Below are positions 11,104 through 20,292 of a DNA stretch of 55,960 bases, one piece after another. Source of the DNA: Ophiostoma sp. CBS 140.51 (Eukaryota; Ascomycota; Sordariomycetes; Ophiostomatales; Ophiostomataceae). The notes below the pieces were generated by a model. It searched no databases. It was not told the origin of the DNA and was given only the letters and a program-made list of their open reading frames with translations. The position numbers and the translations under genes were made by a program. Location: assembly GCA_029298735.1 (NCBI GenBank), contig JANSLP010000220.1, forward strand, positions 1-55,960, in the 5' to 3' direction. Position 1 is the first letter of the stretch. Each line of letters starts with the position of its first letter.

Positions 11104-11108
11104 CCCAT
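11100..11108 (-). promoter_or_regulatory. two-codon uORF overlapping the start codon (ATGGGATGA)
   Basis: On the minus strand the sequence reads ATG GGA TGA. The stop codon TGA shares two bases with the ATG (11103-11101) of the downstream 673-aa frame. Such start-stop overlaps can lower translation or need re-initiation. That the arrangement exists is seen directly; a regulatory role is inference. Confidence 0.5.
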
Positions 11109-12541
11109 TGATGGGTGTCAATGGTAAGGAAGAAGAGGAGGTTTCGTTGAGAAGAGAGAGAGGGAGGGCGTTCGAAATGGAGACGGTAGAAATAGTTGAA
11201 AATTTCTGCGGAAAGGTGGAGTTGCGTCCGAAATGAGTAGGGGCCTGGCCAAGCGGTGAAGCGTGACGCGCGAGTTCAAATGGATTATCTAATACAGTCG
11301 AAGATTGGATGGTCGAAAAACGGAAGCGAATTGAGGCAAGAAAGTGAAGTTTGAAAGGGAAGACGATGGAGAGATGGCGATAGATGAAAATGGACAAATG
11401 AGGAAAATGGCGAGATGAGAAGATGAGGAGATGATGCAAAATGACGGAGAGAAATACAAAGGGAAGGGGCAAACCAGGCACGCGCAAAATGGGCAGAAAG
11501 GGAAGGCAGGGGCGAAGCGTGATCGGTGGGAAAGTGCAAACGACGAGCCAAGGCTCCCCCATAAATCCCCCAAAATCAATTAATAATGCGCTGTCAGACT
11601 CGCAACACGGAGCAATAAAGTGCGCGTGTCAACCCTCTTCAGGCACTGTTTAGGCGCTGGTTAGGCCCATTTTCGCTCCTGCCACAAGGGAGATGTTGGA
11701 TTCCAGACGCAGTGGGCGTCGTCCCACAACTCCTTCACTCCTTCCGGCTTTACGCCGTAAATGCGCTTATCTTATCGCGTTGTGCGAGTGGACGAGATCG
11801 CTCCTTCCCCACGTAGAACAGCCCGCTTGGCGTCGGTCCAAGTGACTGAAGAGACAGAGAGAATACTGACGTATGGAGCACTCGTACTGCATCGCCTGCT
11901 GGATGGTGAAGGAGCGGCTCAGTGGGTTGTACCTTCCCCCTCTTCGACACCTTCCAGTTTGGGAGCTTGTGTCAAGTGGACAGATTTGTAGAAAAGGCAA
12001 TAGTAAAAATTCTGCAAAAATAAACAAACAGAATCATTGTAGCTCCTTTCAAGTCTTTCAATTTCGGGTCACCGACTCGACTCTCAACTCCTTCGTCTCA
12101 GGGTACATCACGAACGCCAACAACCCCGCCGACATCGCGTTGAGCCAAGCTAATTGGAGCGAAGTAGCCAGCTGCAGCCCAACCTGCACCAGCACCCAAC
12201 AAGAAGTCAGGAGAGTCTGAAAGAGATCTTTTTGAAAACAGACGAGGGAAATAAAGAATCAAATCAGCTTCACTACACTCGGCACTCGTCTTGCCCTTAA
12301 CCCCAGATCCAGATCCGGACCATCAGCCGTTACGATCGAGTCCCGCGCTCTTCATCAGGCTTGACCATTCACCATTCAACCAGCCTCGACTTAGCTCCAC
12401 CTCAGCTCTTCCCTTCTCCCAGCTGCCAGCTGCCAGCTCTGCTCCCAAATTCACTCACTTCCGCAGCTCGCAACTCTCGACCTGACCTCATCTGCGTCTG
12501 AGCCTCTGCTCTGTTAACACCCCACTTCCCTGTCACGCCAC
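11104..12541. other. divergent promoter region
   Basis: This lies between the minus-strand gene starting at 11103 and the plus-strand hydrolase starting at 12542. From 11104 to about 11550 the + strand is purine-rich, so the minus-strand transcript leader is pyrimidine-rich. From about 12290 to 12541 the + strand is C/T-rich. This mirrored asymmetry fits two outward leaders around a promoter core at about 11600-12250. No gene is seen inside. Confidence 0.6.
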
Positions 12542-14281
12542 ATGTCAGTTGGCGCGCAGACGGACAGCCCACACACCGAAATCATCGGACCCGAAGATAC
12601 AATGTCACTTCGGGCAGCTTCCCAGGCGCTGCGGCGAGTGATCCAGCCTGATCTGGCCGTCATTGTCAGCAGCCGGGTCCACCGCCTGCCATCCCAGCTC
12701 CTGGTGGCTGAGATCTACTTTGACGTGCCGCTCGACTACAGCGACCCGCACGGCGAGAAGCTCCGGCTGTTTGCGCGTGCTGCCTTCCGCTACGAGCGGC
12801 CTATTATTCCGACGTTTCCCTTTAGTGAGGGAAGCCGCAGCAATAGCAACACCAACACCAACAGCCCTCCCTCCCCCGCCAACGGTGGAATCAGCTCGGC
12901 AATCGGCGGCAATGGTGGCGGCAGTAGCGGCAGCAGCAGACCACCGCGCAAAGCGTACGCAGAGTACGACGAGCACAAGACCAGCATCCAGGAGCTGCGG
13001 GACCTGTGCAACAAGCCGTGGCTCGTGTACCTGGAGGGTGGCCCCGGTGCGGGCAACCGCGAGCCACAAGATTACGGCTTCTTGCGGACGATGCTGTCGC
13101 GTGGATACCAGCTGTTGTTTGTGGACTACCGCGGCACGGGAATGAGCTCGGCAATCTGTGCCGAAACGCTTAAGCGGCGTGGCGGGCCGGAGGCACAGGC
13201 GGCGTACCTGAGCAAGTTCCGGGCGGACAATATTGTGCGCGACTTGGAGGCCGTGCGCCGGTGCTTGACGGAAGACCAGCCTGCGGCGAAGAAACGCTGG
13301 TCGCTCCTCGGTCAGTCGTTTGGCGGATTCGTGAGCCTGACGTACCTGTCGTTTTACAGCGAGGGTTTGCGGGAAGTGTTTATGACGGGCGGCATGGCGC
13401 CCGTAGGCAAGACGCCCGAGGAAGTGTACCGTGCGACGTACCGTAAAGCTGTGGAGCGCAACCGGGCGTTTTTCAACAAGTACCCTGAGGATGCCGATGC
13501 TCTACTAGCGATCTCGCAGCACCTGTACAGCCAGCCAGACCACCGGCTAGGCTTGCCGGGCGGTGGGTACTTGACGTTTAAGCGGGTGCTGACGTTTGGG
13601 TACATGTTTGGCTTCCACGGCGGGCTGGACGCGACGCACGCGATAATACATCGAATGCGACACGACATTGAGCGGTGCGGAATCCTGACGCGGCCGACAC
13701 TGGTGCAAGTCGAGCAGTTTTTCCCGCTCGACGTGATGCCGATCTACGGCCTGCTGCACGAGCAGATTTACTGCTTCAAGAAGGGTGTGGCCTCAAAATG
13801 GGCGTCGCAGCGTGTGGGCGAGGGATCTTTAGTCAAAGAAGGCGAAACGCACGAGTTCCCGCAGTTTACCTGGCTGGCCGACGACGTGGTGGCTCCCGAG
13901 GCACTGCCACCAAACGCGCCGCCCGAACTCCACGAGATTGGCAACTCCATATTTTTGAGCAGCGAGATGATTTACCCCTTCATGTTCGACACGTACCCGG
14001 AGCTCATCGAGATGAAGGAGGCGGCCGATTTGCTGGCGGCCTATGACGAGTGGGACGAGCTGTACGACGAGAAGCAGCTTGCCCGCAACAGAGTGCCAGT
14101 GTATGCTGCCACGTACATTGACGACCTGTACGTCGACTATGGGTTGGCGAAGGAGACGGCGAGCAAGATTGGCAACATCAAGGTGTACGAGACGAACGCC
14201 ATGTACCACAATGCGATCCGGGCGCGGACGGACGAGGTGCTGACGCAGCTATTCCGTCTGCGGGACGACACGATTGATTAG
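12542..14281 (+). CDS. proline iminopeptidase-like alpha/beta hydrolase (peptidase family S33)
   Basis: Single exon, 579 aa. It shows the alpha/beta-hydrolase core of fungal prolyl aminopeptidases: an oxyanion-loop G-G-P-G motif (L-E-G-G-P-G-A-G), D-Y-R-G-T-G-x-S, nucleophile elbow G-Q-S-F-G-G with Ser259, a candidate acid Asp527/Asp528 in Y-I-D-D-L-Y-V-D, and His556 in M-Y-H-N-A. Family members remove N-terminal proline from peptides in the cytosol. The lid region (about 290-480) is of the usual length. A Ser/Asn/Gly-rich insert (about residues 97-140) interrupts the N-terminal beta region and is probably a disordered loop. Two in-frame ATGs exist (12542 and 12602); I chose the first, but the second, just before the recognisable domain, is possible. 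It converges on the carboxylesterase gene with 146 bp between them. Confidence 0.92.
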   Translation: MSVGAQTDSPHTEIIGPEDTMSLRAASQALRRVIQPDLAVIVSSRVHRLPSQLLVAEIYFDVPLDYSDPHGEKLRLFARAAFRYERPIIPTFPFSEGSRSNSNTNTNSPPSPANGGISSAIGGNGGGSSGSSRPPRKAYAEYDEHKTSIQELRDLCNKPWLVYLEGGPGAGNREPQDYGFLRTMLSRGYQLLFVDYRGTGMSSAICAETLKRRGGPEAQAAYLSKFRADNIVRDLEAVRRCLTEDQPAAKKRWSLLGQSFGGFVSLTYLSFYSEGLREVFMTGGMAPVGKTPEEVYRATYRKAVERNRAFFNKYPEDADALLAISQHLYSQPDHRLGLPGGGYLTFKRVLTFGYMFGFHGGLDATHAIIHRMRHDIERCGILTRPTLVQVEQFFPLDVMPIYGLLHEQIYCFKKGVASKWASQRVGEGSLVKEGETHEFPQFTWLADDVVAPEALPPNAPPELHEIGNSIFLSSEMIYPFMFDTYPELIEMKEAADLLAAYDEWDELYDEKQLARNRVPVYAATYIDDLYVDYGLAKETASKIGNIKVYETNAMYHNAIRARTDEVLTQLFRLRDDTID

Positions 14282-14427
14282 CAGGACGAAGGGCAAGGAG
14301 ATTAGTAGTTTTAGTAGGTTTAGAAACTACGTAGATAGTTAGTACTTGCATAGATGTTGTTGCTTCTTGATTGTTGGTTTTATTTTTATTTTAATATAAC
14401 GCTAATTTATCTTTTATAACATCTTCT

Positions 14428-16137
14428 TCACACCGATATTCTTGGTGCAATGCTCTTCCAAGAATCACATCTCTTCTGTAGTTGGGCAAGGCTGCGTATA
14501 GAGAAACCGCCGGCGGTGATGGTCCACTCCCGTCCTGATGTTCTGTCTGGTAATTCAGGAATTGTAGGGCTTGTCAACTTATGTTGGTTTGGATCCCCCG
14601 TAGCAAAGAACGATGCCAGTGCTCCAGCGTATCCTTTGTAGTGAATAGGGTCCGTCGTCTGCGCCTTGTTGACCGTGTTCCACCAGTAAGTATCGCTCGC
14701 ATGTTTGGCCGGAGAGATTGAGTACTCGGCGAGCCAACCCACAGAGTCATTGCTTGACAGTCCCGTCATCCAGTATGCCGGGCAGGCCAGCGTGACGTCC
14801 CGGTAGACAAGCCCGGCACGGCCAAACGGGTTGCCAGAGGTGTAGGCTTGATATGCCTTCTCATCACCACCATCCACATCTCCCGTCTCAGGGTACAGTC
14901 GGTCAACCTCTGCTACATCATCCATCGTCAAGTCGGGGAGGTAACGCACCAGCCACGTATGAAACTGCTTCTCGTCGTCGTCTGTCGTTGCATTCTTGGC
15001 CCTTTTGGGAAACAGCCATGTCGGCACAAAGTTCTCGCCTTCATGGGTATTGTATGTTGCAAAGGTGGCCATCAGTCGTCCATCACGTTTCAGTGAAGAC
15101 AGCGGCTTCCGCAGAAAAGAGTCGTCAAGTACTGGCGCCCATACATAGGATGACGTCGCCGTCGCGTCTCGGTCGGCCGTCATGGCGGAGCTGGCATCCC
15201 GGAGTGTCTGGACGTCCACTTTCTTTAAACAGGCCAAGCCGTCGCTGGAATTCTGGCAGCCCACTCGCTTGACAAGATCATCATAAATTTTCCGCGACTC
15301 GGGCGCATCATATCGGTACGTCTTGGGCCAGTACGGACTGCTGGCCATGGCGCGGTGGAAGAGCGGCTTCTCGAAAGTGTTGTTGTTAGCTCCCAGCATG
15401 GAGGCCACTTGCGCAACGACACTTCCTCCGCCAGCACTCTGGCCCCAGATCGTGACGTCGTCAGTGTCCCCGCCAAACTTGTGGATGTACCGTTGCACCC
15501 ACTGCAACGCCGCCTTCTGATCTAGCAATCCTGCATTTGTGTCCGAGTGTGGGTCTTCCCCGACTTCGCGACCGGCCAGAAAGCCAAATACGTTTGTCCG
15601 GTAGTTTGGGTACACAAAGAGGAGGTCGTTGTCCACCGAGGTCACATTAAGTACCGGGTAGGCGGATGGCGGCATACTCAGCTCGGCCGATCCTCGAATA
15701 AAGCCGCCGCCGTAGAAGACGACCACAACAGGTCGCAGCCTATGGCCCATTGTCCATGGTCTTCCGTACAGGCCCAGATAGAGACAGTCTTCATCTCCAC
15801 TGGCCTCGCGCTGTGGGCACATTGGGAAGGGACGGCTGGCGTTGACAACAGTGGTCGACCGTGTCGAGTTCACGACAAGTGGCTGTGGTCCTCGAAATCG
15901 ATTCATACCCACGGGCGGTGCTGCAAATGGTACCGTCTTCCAGTACGTGATGTTGTACTCGGACGAGTAGGCGCCGCGGAAAGTGCCATAGTCGAGCTGC
16001 GCGTCGACGAGGATGGCGTTTGTCGGAGGGACAGTGGTTGACGAAACTGCCCCCGCGTATGCTGTAGCCGCCAGAAGGAGGAACATAAAATGGAGGCCAA
16101 TCCATAGCCAGCTTCTTAGATGCGTTGCGCCCAACAT
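14428..16137 (-). CDS. secreted type-B carboxylesterase/lipase
   Basis: Single exon, 569 aa from the ATG at 16137. A short basic N-terminus and a hydrophobic stretch ending in a small-residue site (A-Y-A-G-A) form a typical signal peptide. The carboxylesterase core follows: P-F-A-A-P-P-V-G, E-D-C-L-Y-L, oxyanion motif Y-G-G-G-F, and nucleophile G-Q-S-A-G-G-G with Ser234. The likely acid Glu lies in T-H-E-G-E-N-F and the likely His in K-H-A-S-D-T-Y-W. Several N-x-S/T sites suit a secreted glycoprotein. Type-B carboxylesterases hydrolyse carboxylic esters; the natural substrate cannot be read from sequence. An upstream in-frame ATG at 16218 adds 27 residues before the signal peptide and would bury it, so I prefer 16137. 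Confidence 0.92.
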   Translation of the reverse strand: MLGATHLRSWLWIGLHFMFLLLAATAYAGAVSSTTVPPTNAILVDAQLDYGTFRGAYSSEYNITYWKTVPFAAPPVGMNRFRGPQPLVVNSTRSTTVVNASRPFPMCPQREASGDEDCLYLGLYGRPWTMGHRLRPVVVVFYGGGFIRGSAELSMPPSAYPVLNVTSVDNDLLFVYPNYRTNVFGFLAGREVGEDPHSDTNAGLLDQKAALQWVQRYIHKFGGDTDDVTIWGQSAGGGSVVAQVASMLGANNNTFEKPLFHRAMASSPYWPKTYRYDAPESRKIYDDLVKRVGCQNSSDGLACLKKVDVQTLRDASSAMTADRDATATSSYVWAPVLDDSFLRKPLSSLKRDGRLMATFATYNTHEGENFVPTWLFPKRAKNATTDDDEKQFHTWLVRYLPDLTMDDVAEVDRLYPETGDVDGGDEKAYQAYTSGNPFGRAGLVYRDVTLACPAYWMTGLSSNDSVGWLAEYSISPAKHASDTYWWNTVNKAQTTDPIHYKGYAGALASFFATGDPNQHKLTSPTIPELPDRTSGREWTITAGGFSIRSLAQLQKRCDSWKSIAPRISV

Positions 16138-16666
16138 CTTGCGACTGTGATATCTTGAGAAGCATCGACATGCCACTCCAAACGGCGCACCCACGAGTTT
16201 TGTCAAGTGTGATGCCAAAACCTCTTCATCTTAAACCCTGATAATACCATGCCACCGCCAATATAGCTCGGTATACAACTCCATCTCAGCTCTGTGGCCG
16301 GCCAGCCGATACCGCTCCACGGCTAAATGTGCTTGTATATTGCCTGTGCTGTCGTCCGTTGAAGGCCGGCAGGAAATGAGACGACGTTAAGATGTGCAAT
16401 CCATACTGCTCTTTTTTTTCTAAACAAAAAGTCCAGGGCATATCGTTACTAGAAGAAAATTGAGATGAAATTGTTGTACATGCAAAAAAAACGCCTTGTT
16501 CATAGTCTATCCAACAATCGGAATCCAAGCCAAGTCTAAGATTCCAAGCCAAACCCCGGTTACCTAAACGCCCAAGCCAAAAAAATACGAGAAAACGAAA
16601 AGAAGATGATGTCAAGAAGAGATGATCAACACAGAGGCAGTGCAAAGTCACTGCAAATCCTTGTGA
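16138..16666. other. intergenic region, esterase promoter and ankyrin-gene 3' flank
   Basis: No coding sequence recognised. The part next to 16138 should carry the esterase promoter. A TATATT-like element near 16260 (minus strand) is too weak to call. The rest is A/T-rich and fits the 3' UTR of the ankyrin gene ending at 16667. Confidence 0.5.
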
Positions 16667-17134
16667 TTACTGTCCCGCCTTTCCGCGCCCGGGTGCAGAC
16701 TCAAACGCGGCCCGCCATTTCTCTTCCTGCCGGAACATGACAATGGTCTCGAGCGGCGTGGGCGAGCCAAAGTCTGGGTCGGCACCGCCCTCGAGCAGCG
16801 CCTCGATGACGGCGTCCTCGGCCTTGAAGACAGCACCAGCCAGCGGACTCTGGCCCTTGTCGTTGAGACGGTTCGGGTCGGCGCCGTGTTTAAGGAGCAA
16901 GCGGACAAGATTGGCGTGGCCATAGTAGGCGGCGAGCATGAGCAGGCTGTCGCCCTTTTCGTTAGCCATGTTGGCGGGCAGACCAGCGGGCAGAGCTTGT
17001 TGGAAGAGAGCGAGATCACCGGCGCGGGCGCCATTGTAGAGACGAGAAGCGAGGGCAATGGCCTCGTCGGAGAGCCCCTGCTGTTGTTGTTGTTGCTCCT
17101 GAGGAGGAGCTTGCTGCTGTTGTGTGTCGGCCAT
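16667..17134 (-). CDS. small ankyrin-repeat protein
   Basis: Single exon, 155 aa. After a Gln-rich N-terminus (about residues 4-20) come three ankyrin-type units. The first is degenerate (A-S-R-L-Y-N-G-A-R-A-G-D-L). The second is canonical, with G-D-S-L-L-M-L-A-A-Y-Y-G-H-A-N-L-V and L-L-L-K-H-G-A-D-P-N. The third is N-D-K-G-Q-S-P-L-A-G-A-V-F with L-L-E-G-G-A-D-P-D. Ankyrin repeats bind proteins; no partner can be inferred. The ATG at 17134 sits in a strong context (CCACAATGGCC). An open frame continues 41 codons upstream (to 17257) but reads as AT-rich leader. It is divergent from the enoyl-CoA hydratase gene, with about 850 bp between the starts. Confidence 0.9.
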   Translation of the reverse strand: MADTQQQQAPPQEQQQQQQGLSDEAIALASRLYNGARAGDLALFQQALPAGLPANMANEKGDSLLMLAAYYGHANLVRLLLKHGADPNRLNDKGQSPLAGAVFKAEDAVIEALLEGGADPDFGSPTPLETIVMFRQEEKWRAAFESAPGRGKAGQ

Positions 17135-17980
17135 TGTGGTGGGTGTGGAGGTCGTCAAGGGCGTGTAAGTGTCGGTGGTTATAAAGTAGAGGATTGCGTT
17201 GGCGATGTAAATTTGGAAAAGGGGCAGATTTAGAGAAAGAGAAAACAATCGAGTCAATAGAAAGAAGGAAAGAACAGGCGTTGATATAAACGGCAGGCAC
17301 AGGTGGTGTTAAAGTTTACAAGTGGCAGGAACAGGTGAGTAAGCGGCTGCGCGATGACGCAAATGGGGCAGGAACCAACTTTTTTTCGTACTTCGTATTG
17401 GAACGGAAGGCACGGTTGTCAGACAAAAACGACGAGACATACAAAGACCACTCGGGTGTCTGGCAAGAAATTGCGTGAGGCTGAGGCTCAGGTTGCATAA
17501 GGCTGCTCCTTGCGATTCCATAATCAATTCCGATATACTTATATTTTACTCCTGCTTCTTCTTCCATTTGAACTGCCGATTCCTTGTGCTCGCCATCGGA
17601 CCGACATGTGGAATTTGCGATTAATACCGTTTTAGGAAGTCGCTGTAGCGTCAGTCGTCTCAGTGCCTCGTCCCAGTGCCTGCCCAGGCCGACAACAGCC
17701 AGCGCCCGCCTATCGCAGGCCATTTCTACAGGGGCCCCACTTCCCCGGGCGGAAAGCCGAAGACAGCCGTTTTCTCTGCGAGCGACCACCTTCCCAAGTC
17801 TCGGCGTTTGGTGCGAAGCGTGCGAAGCTCATGTGCTCTGTTAACACCTTTTTAAAACACCCCTCCTCCCAGCTTTTGTCGTTTTCTGCGACGCATTCCA
17901 ACCACATCCCGATCCAACACCGAGCCTCTGGTGTCTTTCTGGCGGTCTCTTTTCTCAATTGGCTTCACCCCCACCTCACG
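17135..17980. other. shared promoter region of the ankyrin and hydratase genes
   Basis: Divergent intergenic DNA. No separate gene is seen. A frame in phase with the hydratase stays open upstream to about 17663, but its translation has no mitochondrial or enzymatic character. I treat it as leader that happens to lack stops. Confidence 0.6.
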
Positions 17981-19039
17981 ATGGCCCCAATTCGCTTTTC
18001 GGCAGCGTCCCTGACGCGGGCAGCTTCGGTCGCCAGCTCGGCTCTGCGTGTTTCTTCGTCTTCTCGTCGCACTCCTATTTCTGCAGCTGCTCTCTTTTGG
18101 TCGTCGGCACCCAAGTTCTACTCGACCGCCTCCTCTTCCTCAGATCCATTGATTGTCGTCACCGACCTCCCAGCCCCTGGCTCCGGCCACATTCGCATCC
18201 TCGAGCTTAACCGCCCGGCCGCTCGCAATGCCATCTCCAAAGCTTTGTTGGCCGCTCTGCGTGAACAGGTCGACGACGTTGCCAGCCAGTACGACGAGGT
18301 CGGCCGGGAGGTGGCCACTGCTGCCGGCAAGGATCTGGGCCCCACCCGTGCCCTGATTGTCGCCAGTGCGCTCGACAACTGCTTCTGTGCCGGCGCCGAT
18401 CTCAAGGAGCGCCGCACATTCACGGCCGACGACACGGCTAATTTCCTGGGCAACCTGCGCGGCACACTGACGGCACTCTCGGCGCTGCCGATTCCGACGA
18501 TTGCCGCAGTGTCATCGCTGGCCCTGGGCGGCGGTCTGGAGCTGGCGCTGTCGACGCACATGCGCGTGCTGACGTCGAATGCCATTGTCTCTCTGCCGGA
18601 GACGCGGCTGGGCATTATCCCGGGTGCGGGCGGTACCTACCGTCTGCCGATTCTGATTGGCATGGCACGGGCGCGCGACCTGGTGCTGACGGGCCGCCGT
18701 GTGTCGGCGCCCGAGGCCTACTTCTTGGGCATTGCCGACCGTCTGGTGGAGGTTCTGGAAGAGCAGCCGGCCGAGGAAAAGACTGAAGAAGAAAAGAAGA
18801 AGAGCCAGCTGGAGCTGTTGGACACGGCACGCCGCGCAGCGCTGAGCGAGGCTGTGCGTCTGGCCGAGGAGATTTGCGAGGGCGGCCCCATTGCTGTGCG
18901 GGCCGCCCTGCAGGCTGTGCAGTACCCGGCCGAGGTGGTGGAGAACAAAATGTACGACCGCGTGGTGGCGACGGAAGACCGCGACGAGGCGCTCAAGGCC
19001 TTTGGCGAGAAGCGCCGGCCGGTGTTCAAGGGGCGGTAA
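17981..19039 (+). CDS. mitochondrial enoyl-CoA hydratase/isomerase, AUH-like (methylglutaconyl-CoA hydratase type)
   Basis: Single exon, 352 aa. The first ~50 residues are rich in Ala, Ser and Arg with no acidic residues, a typical mitochondrial presequence. The crotonase fold follows: R-P-A-A-R-N-A-I-S near residue 80, oxyanion segment C-A-G-A-D-L-K-E-R-R (134-143), G-G-G-L-E-L-A-L with Glu187, and P-E-T-R-L-G-I-I-P-G-A-G-G with Glu207. The 20-residue spacing of the two Glu equals that of the catalytic pair Glu144/Glu164 in rat enoyl-CoA hydratase, so hydratase activity is expected. The D-L-K-E-R motif and overall form resemble AUH, which hydrates 3-methylglutaconyl-CoA in leucine breakdown; that substrate is inferred. 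A Glu/Lys-rich insert at about residues 265-280 is a likely surface loop. Confidence 0.9.
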   Translation: MAPIRFSAASLTRAASVASSALRVSSSSRRTPISAAALFWSSAPKFYSTASSSSDPLIVVTDLPAPGSGHIRILELNRPAARNAISKALLAALREQVDDVASQYDEVGREVATAAGKDLGPTRALIVASALDNCFCAGADLKERRTFTADDTANFLGNLRGTLTALSALPIPTIAAVSSLALGGGLELALSTHMRVLTSNAIVSLPETRLGIIPGAGGTYRLPILIGMARARDLVLTGRRVSAPEAYFLGIADRLVEVLEEQPAEEKTEEEKKKSQLELLDTARRAALSEAVRLAEEICEGGPIAVRAALQAVQYPAEVVENKMYDRVVATEDRDEALKAFGEKRRPVFKGR

Positions 19040-20292
19040 GCGCGCAGTAGGTTGCAGGCCCGAAGGGGCTCCAAGCTGCAAGCTGCGAATAGATAAAAAT
19101 AAACAGCCACTGCAACGTAGAGGCTGAAGGCAAAGACGCCTCCACGCTTGGACACACAATAGACGAAAACATCACGATTCAAGACAAAAAATATGTGCCC
19201 ACGATTGTACGGAAGTATGCCGGTAGCTTCTGTGTGAGTGTGCACGTGGCGTTACCAAAGTCAGTTCCTGGCTGGGCGCGTCTGTTGTTGTGTCGTTGTG
19301 AGCTGGTGGTGGTTGTATTGTGTTGCCTTTCAGCAAGGGAGATCGCCGGTTTGGGTCGAGGATCGTATCCAGCTCGATGTTGGTTCTTCGACTTCAATCG
19401 AGCCCCTTCAAACTGTGTGACAATAAAAAGCGTGTTCACAAACGACCCACTATGGACTTCTGCAGCCCAATGCACTTCAATTCGTTGCCTTATTTTATTC
19501 TGTTTCCTTTTATTTTTCTTCTTTTTGTTTCTCTTCTTCTTTTGCTTTTCCTCACTGAATTCTAGACTTTGGCGTCCTCTTGGATCGTATTCTATATTGG
19601 GCAAACATAGCCGGCCCTCTCTATTGATCTCTTTGTTTGGGAACTGCCCCTTGAAAGACTACAGTTCCTGTGCAGTTGGATGTCCCAAAGCGTCGAATCC
19701 TTGCAAACAACGCATTGAGTCGTAGGATTCTTTTCGTTGTTTTTTCTTTCTTTTTTTCTCCTTCTCGTCTCCTTCACCTTCCCTTGTTCCTCTCCACCTT
19801 TCCACACCTTTCCTGTCTCCTCACCAACCACTTGCCAACGTCCAACAACCGCCCAACACATGTTATTCTCCTTCCTTTGCGGCGGCTTTGTCCGCCTCCC
19901 AGCCCTCACTCGACTCTTTTCGTCCCATTCGTCCCATTCGTCTCTTCCGTCTGTTCTCCCTTGTATTTTGTCCCTTCCCCTCTTCTTATCTAAGTGGACC
20001 ACCACATTGTAACAATGTTGAATACGGATTTGAATACAACCATGAATACGGGTCTGGAAGGCCGGACTCGAGGCAAGATGGGGCACGGACAAATACCGTG
20101 AGCGGCGAGTTGAGGAAGAAGGTGACGGCCTGGCCACTGTAGTATGCACTGTAGACGAGACCATGATGAAAGCCTCCCTCGATTTCTTGAACTGTTGCTT
20201 CTCACGCCATACAAATACCTTCTTGCGTACCAGCTACTGTAACATTGCATATCCTTTTCTTTTCCCGTTTATATTTATACATCAAGATCGAC
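19040..20292. other. intergenic region with pyrimidine-rich leader
   Basis: No recognised gene. The sequence from about 19490 to 20000 is T/C-rich on the + strand and probably belongs to the promoter/leader of the coiled-coil gene starting at 20293. The leader contains a uORF at 20015-20101. A short CCCATTCGT repetition lies near 19923-19941. Confidence 0.55.
20015..20101 (+). promoter_or_regulatory. 28-codon uORF in the leader of the coiled-coil gene
   Basis: An ATG at 20015 opens a 28-codon frame ending in TGA at 20099-20101, about 190 bases before the main ATG. Its product is Thr/Asn/Gly-rich with an internal M-N-T repetition. The end of the frame looks like a splice donor (CC|GTGAGC at 20098). 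However, no acceptor before 20293 would join it in phase with the main frame. I therefore treat it as a possible uORF with unknown effect. Confidence 0.35.

Noticed and set aside
10942..11562. N-terminal extension of the 673-aa protein to the ATG at 11562
   Set aside because: The extra 153 residues are translated pyrimidine-rich leader; no signal peptide or domain, and the dipeptide uORF sits at the preferred start.
20015..20292. uORF at 20015 as first coding exon of the coiled-coil protein
   Set aside because: The donor at 20098 looks good, but no AG before 20293 restores the main frame without a stop.
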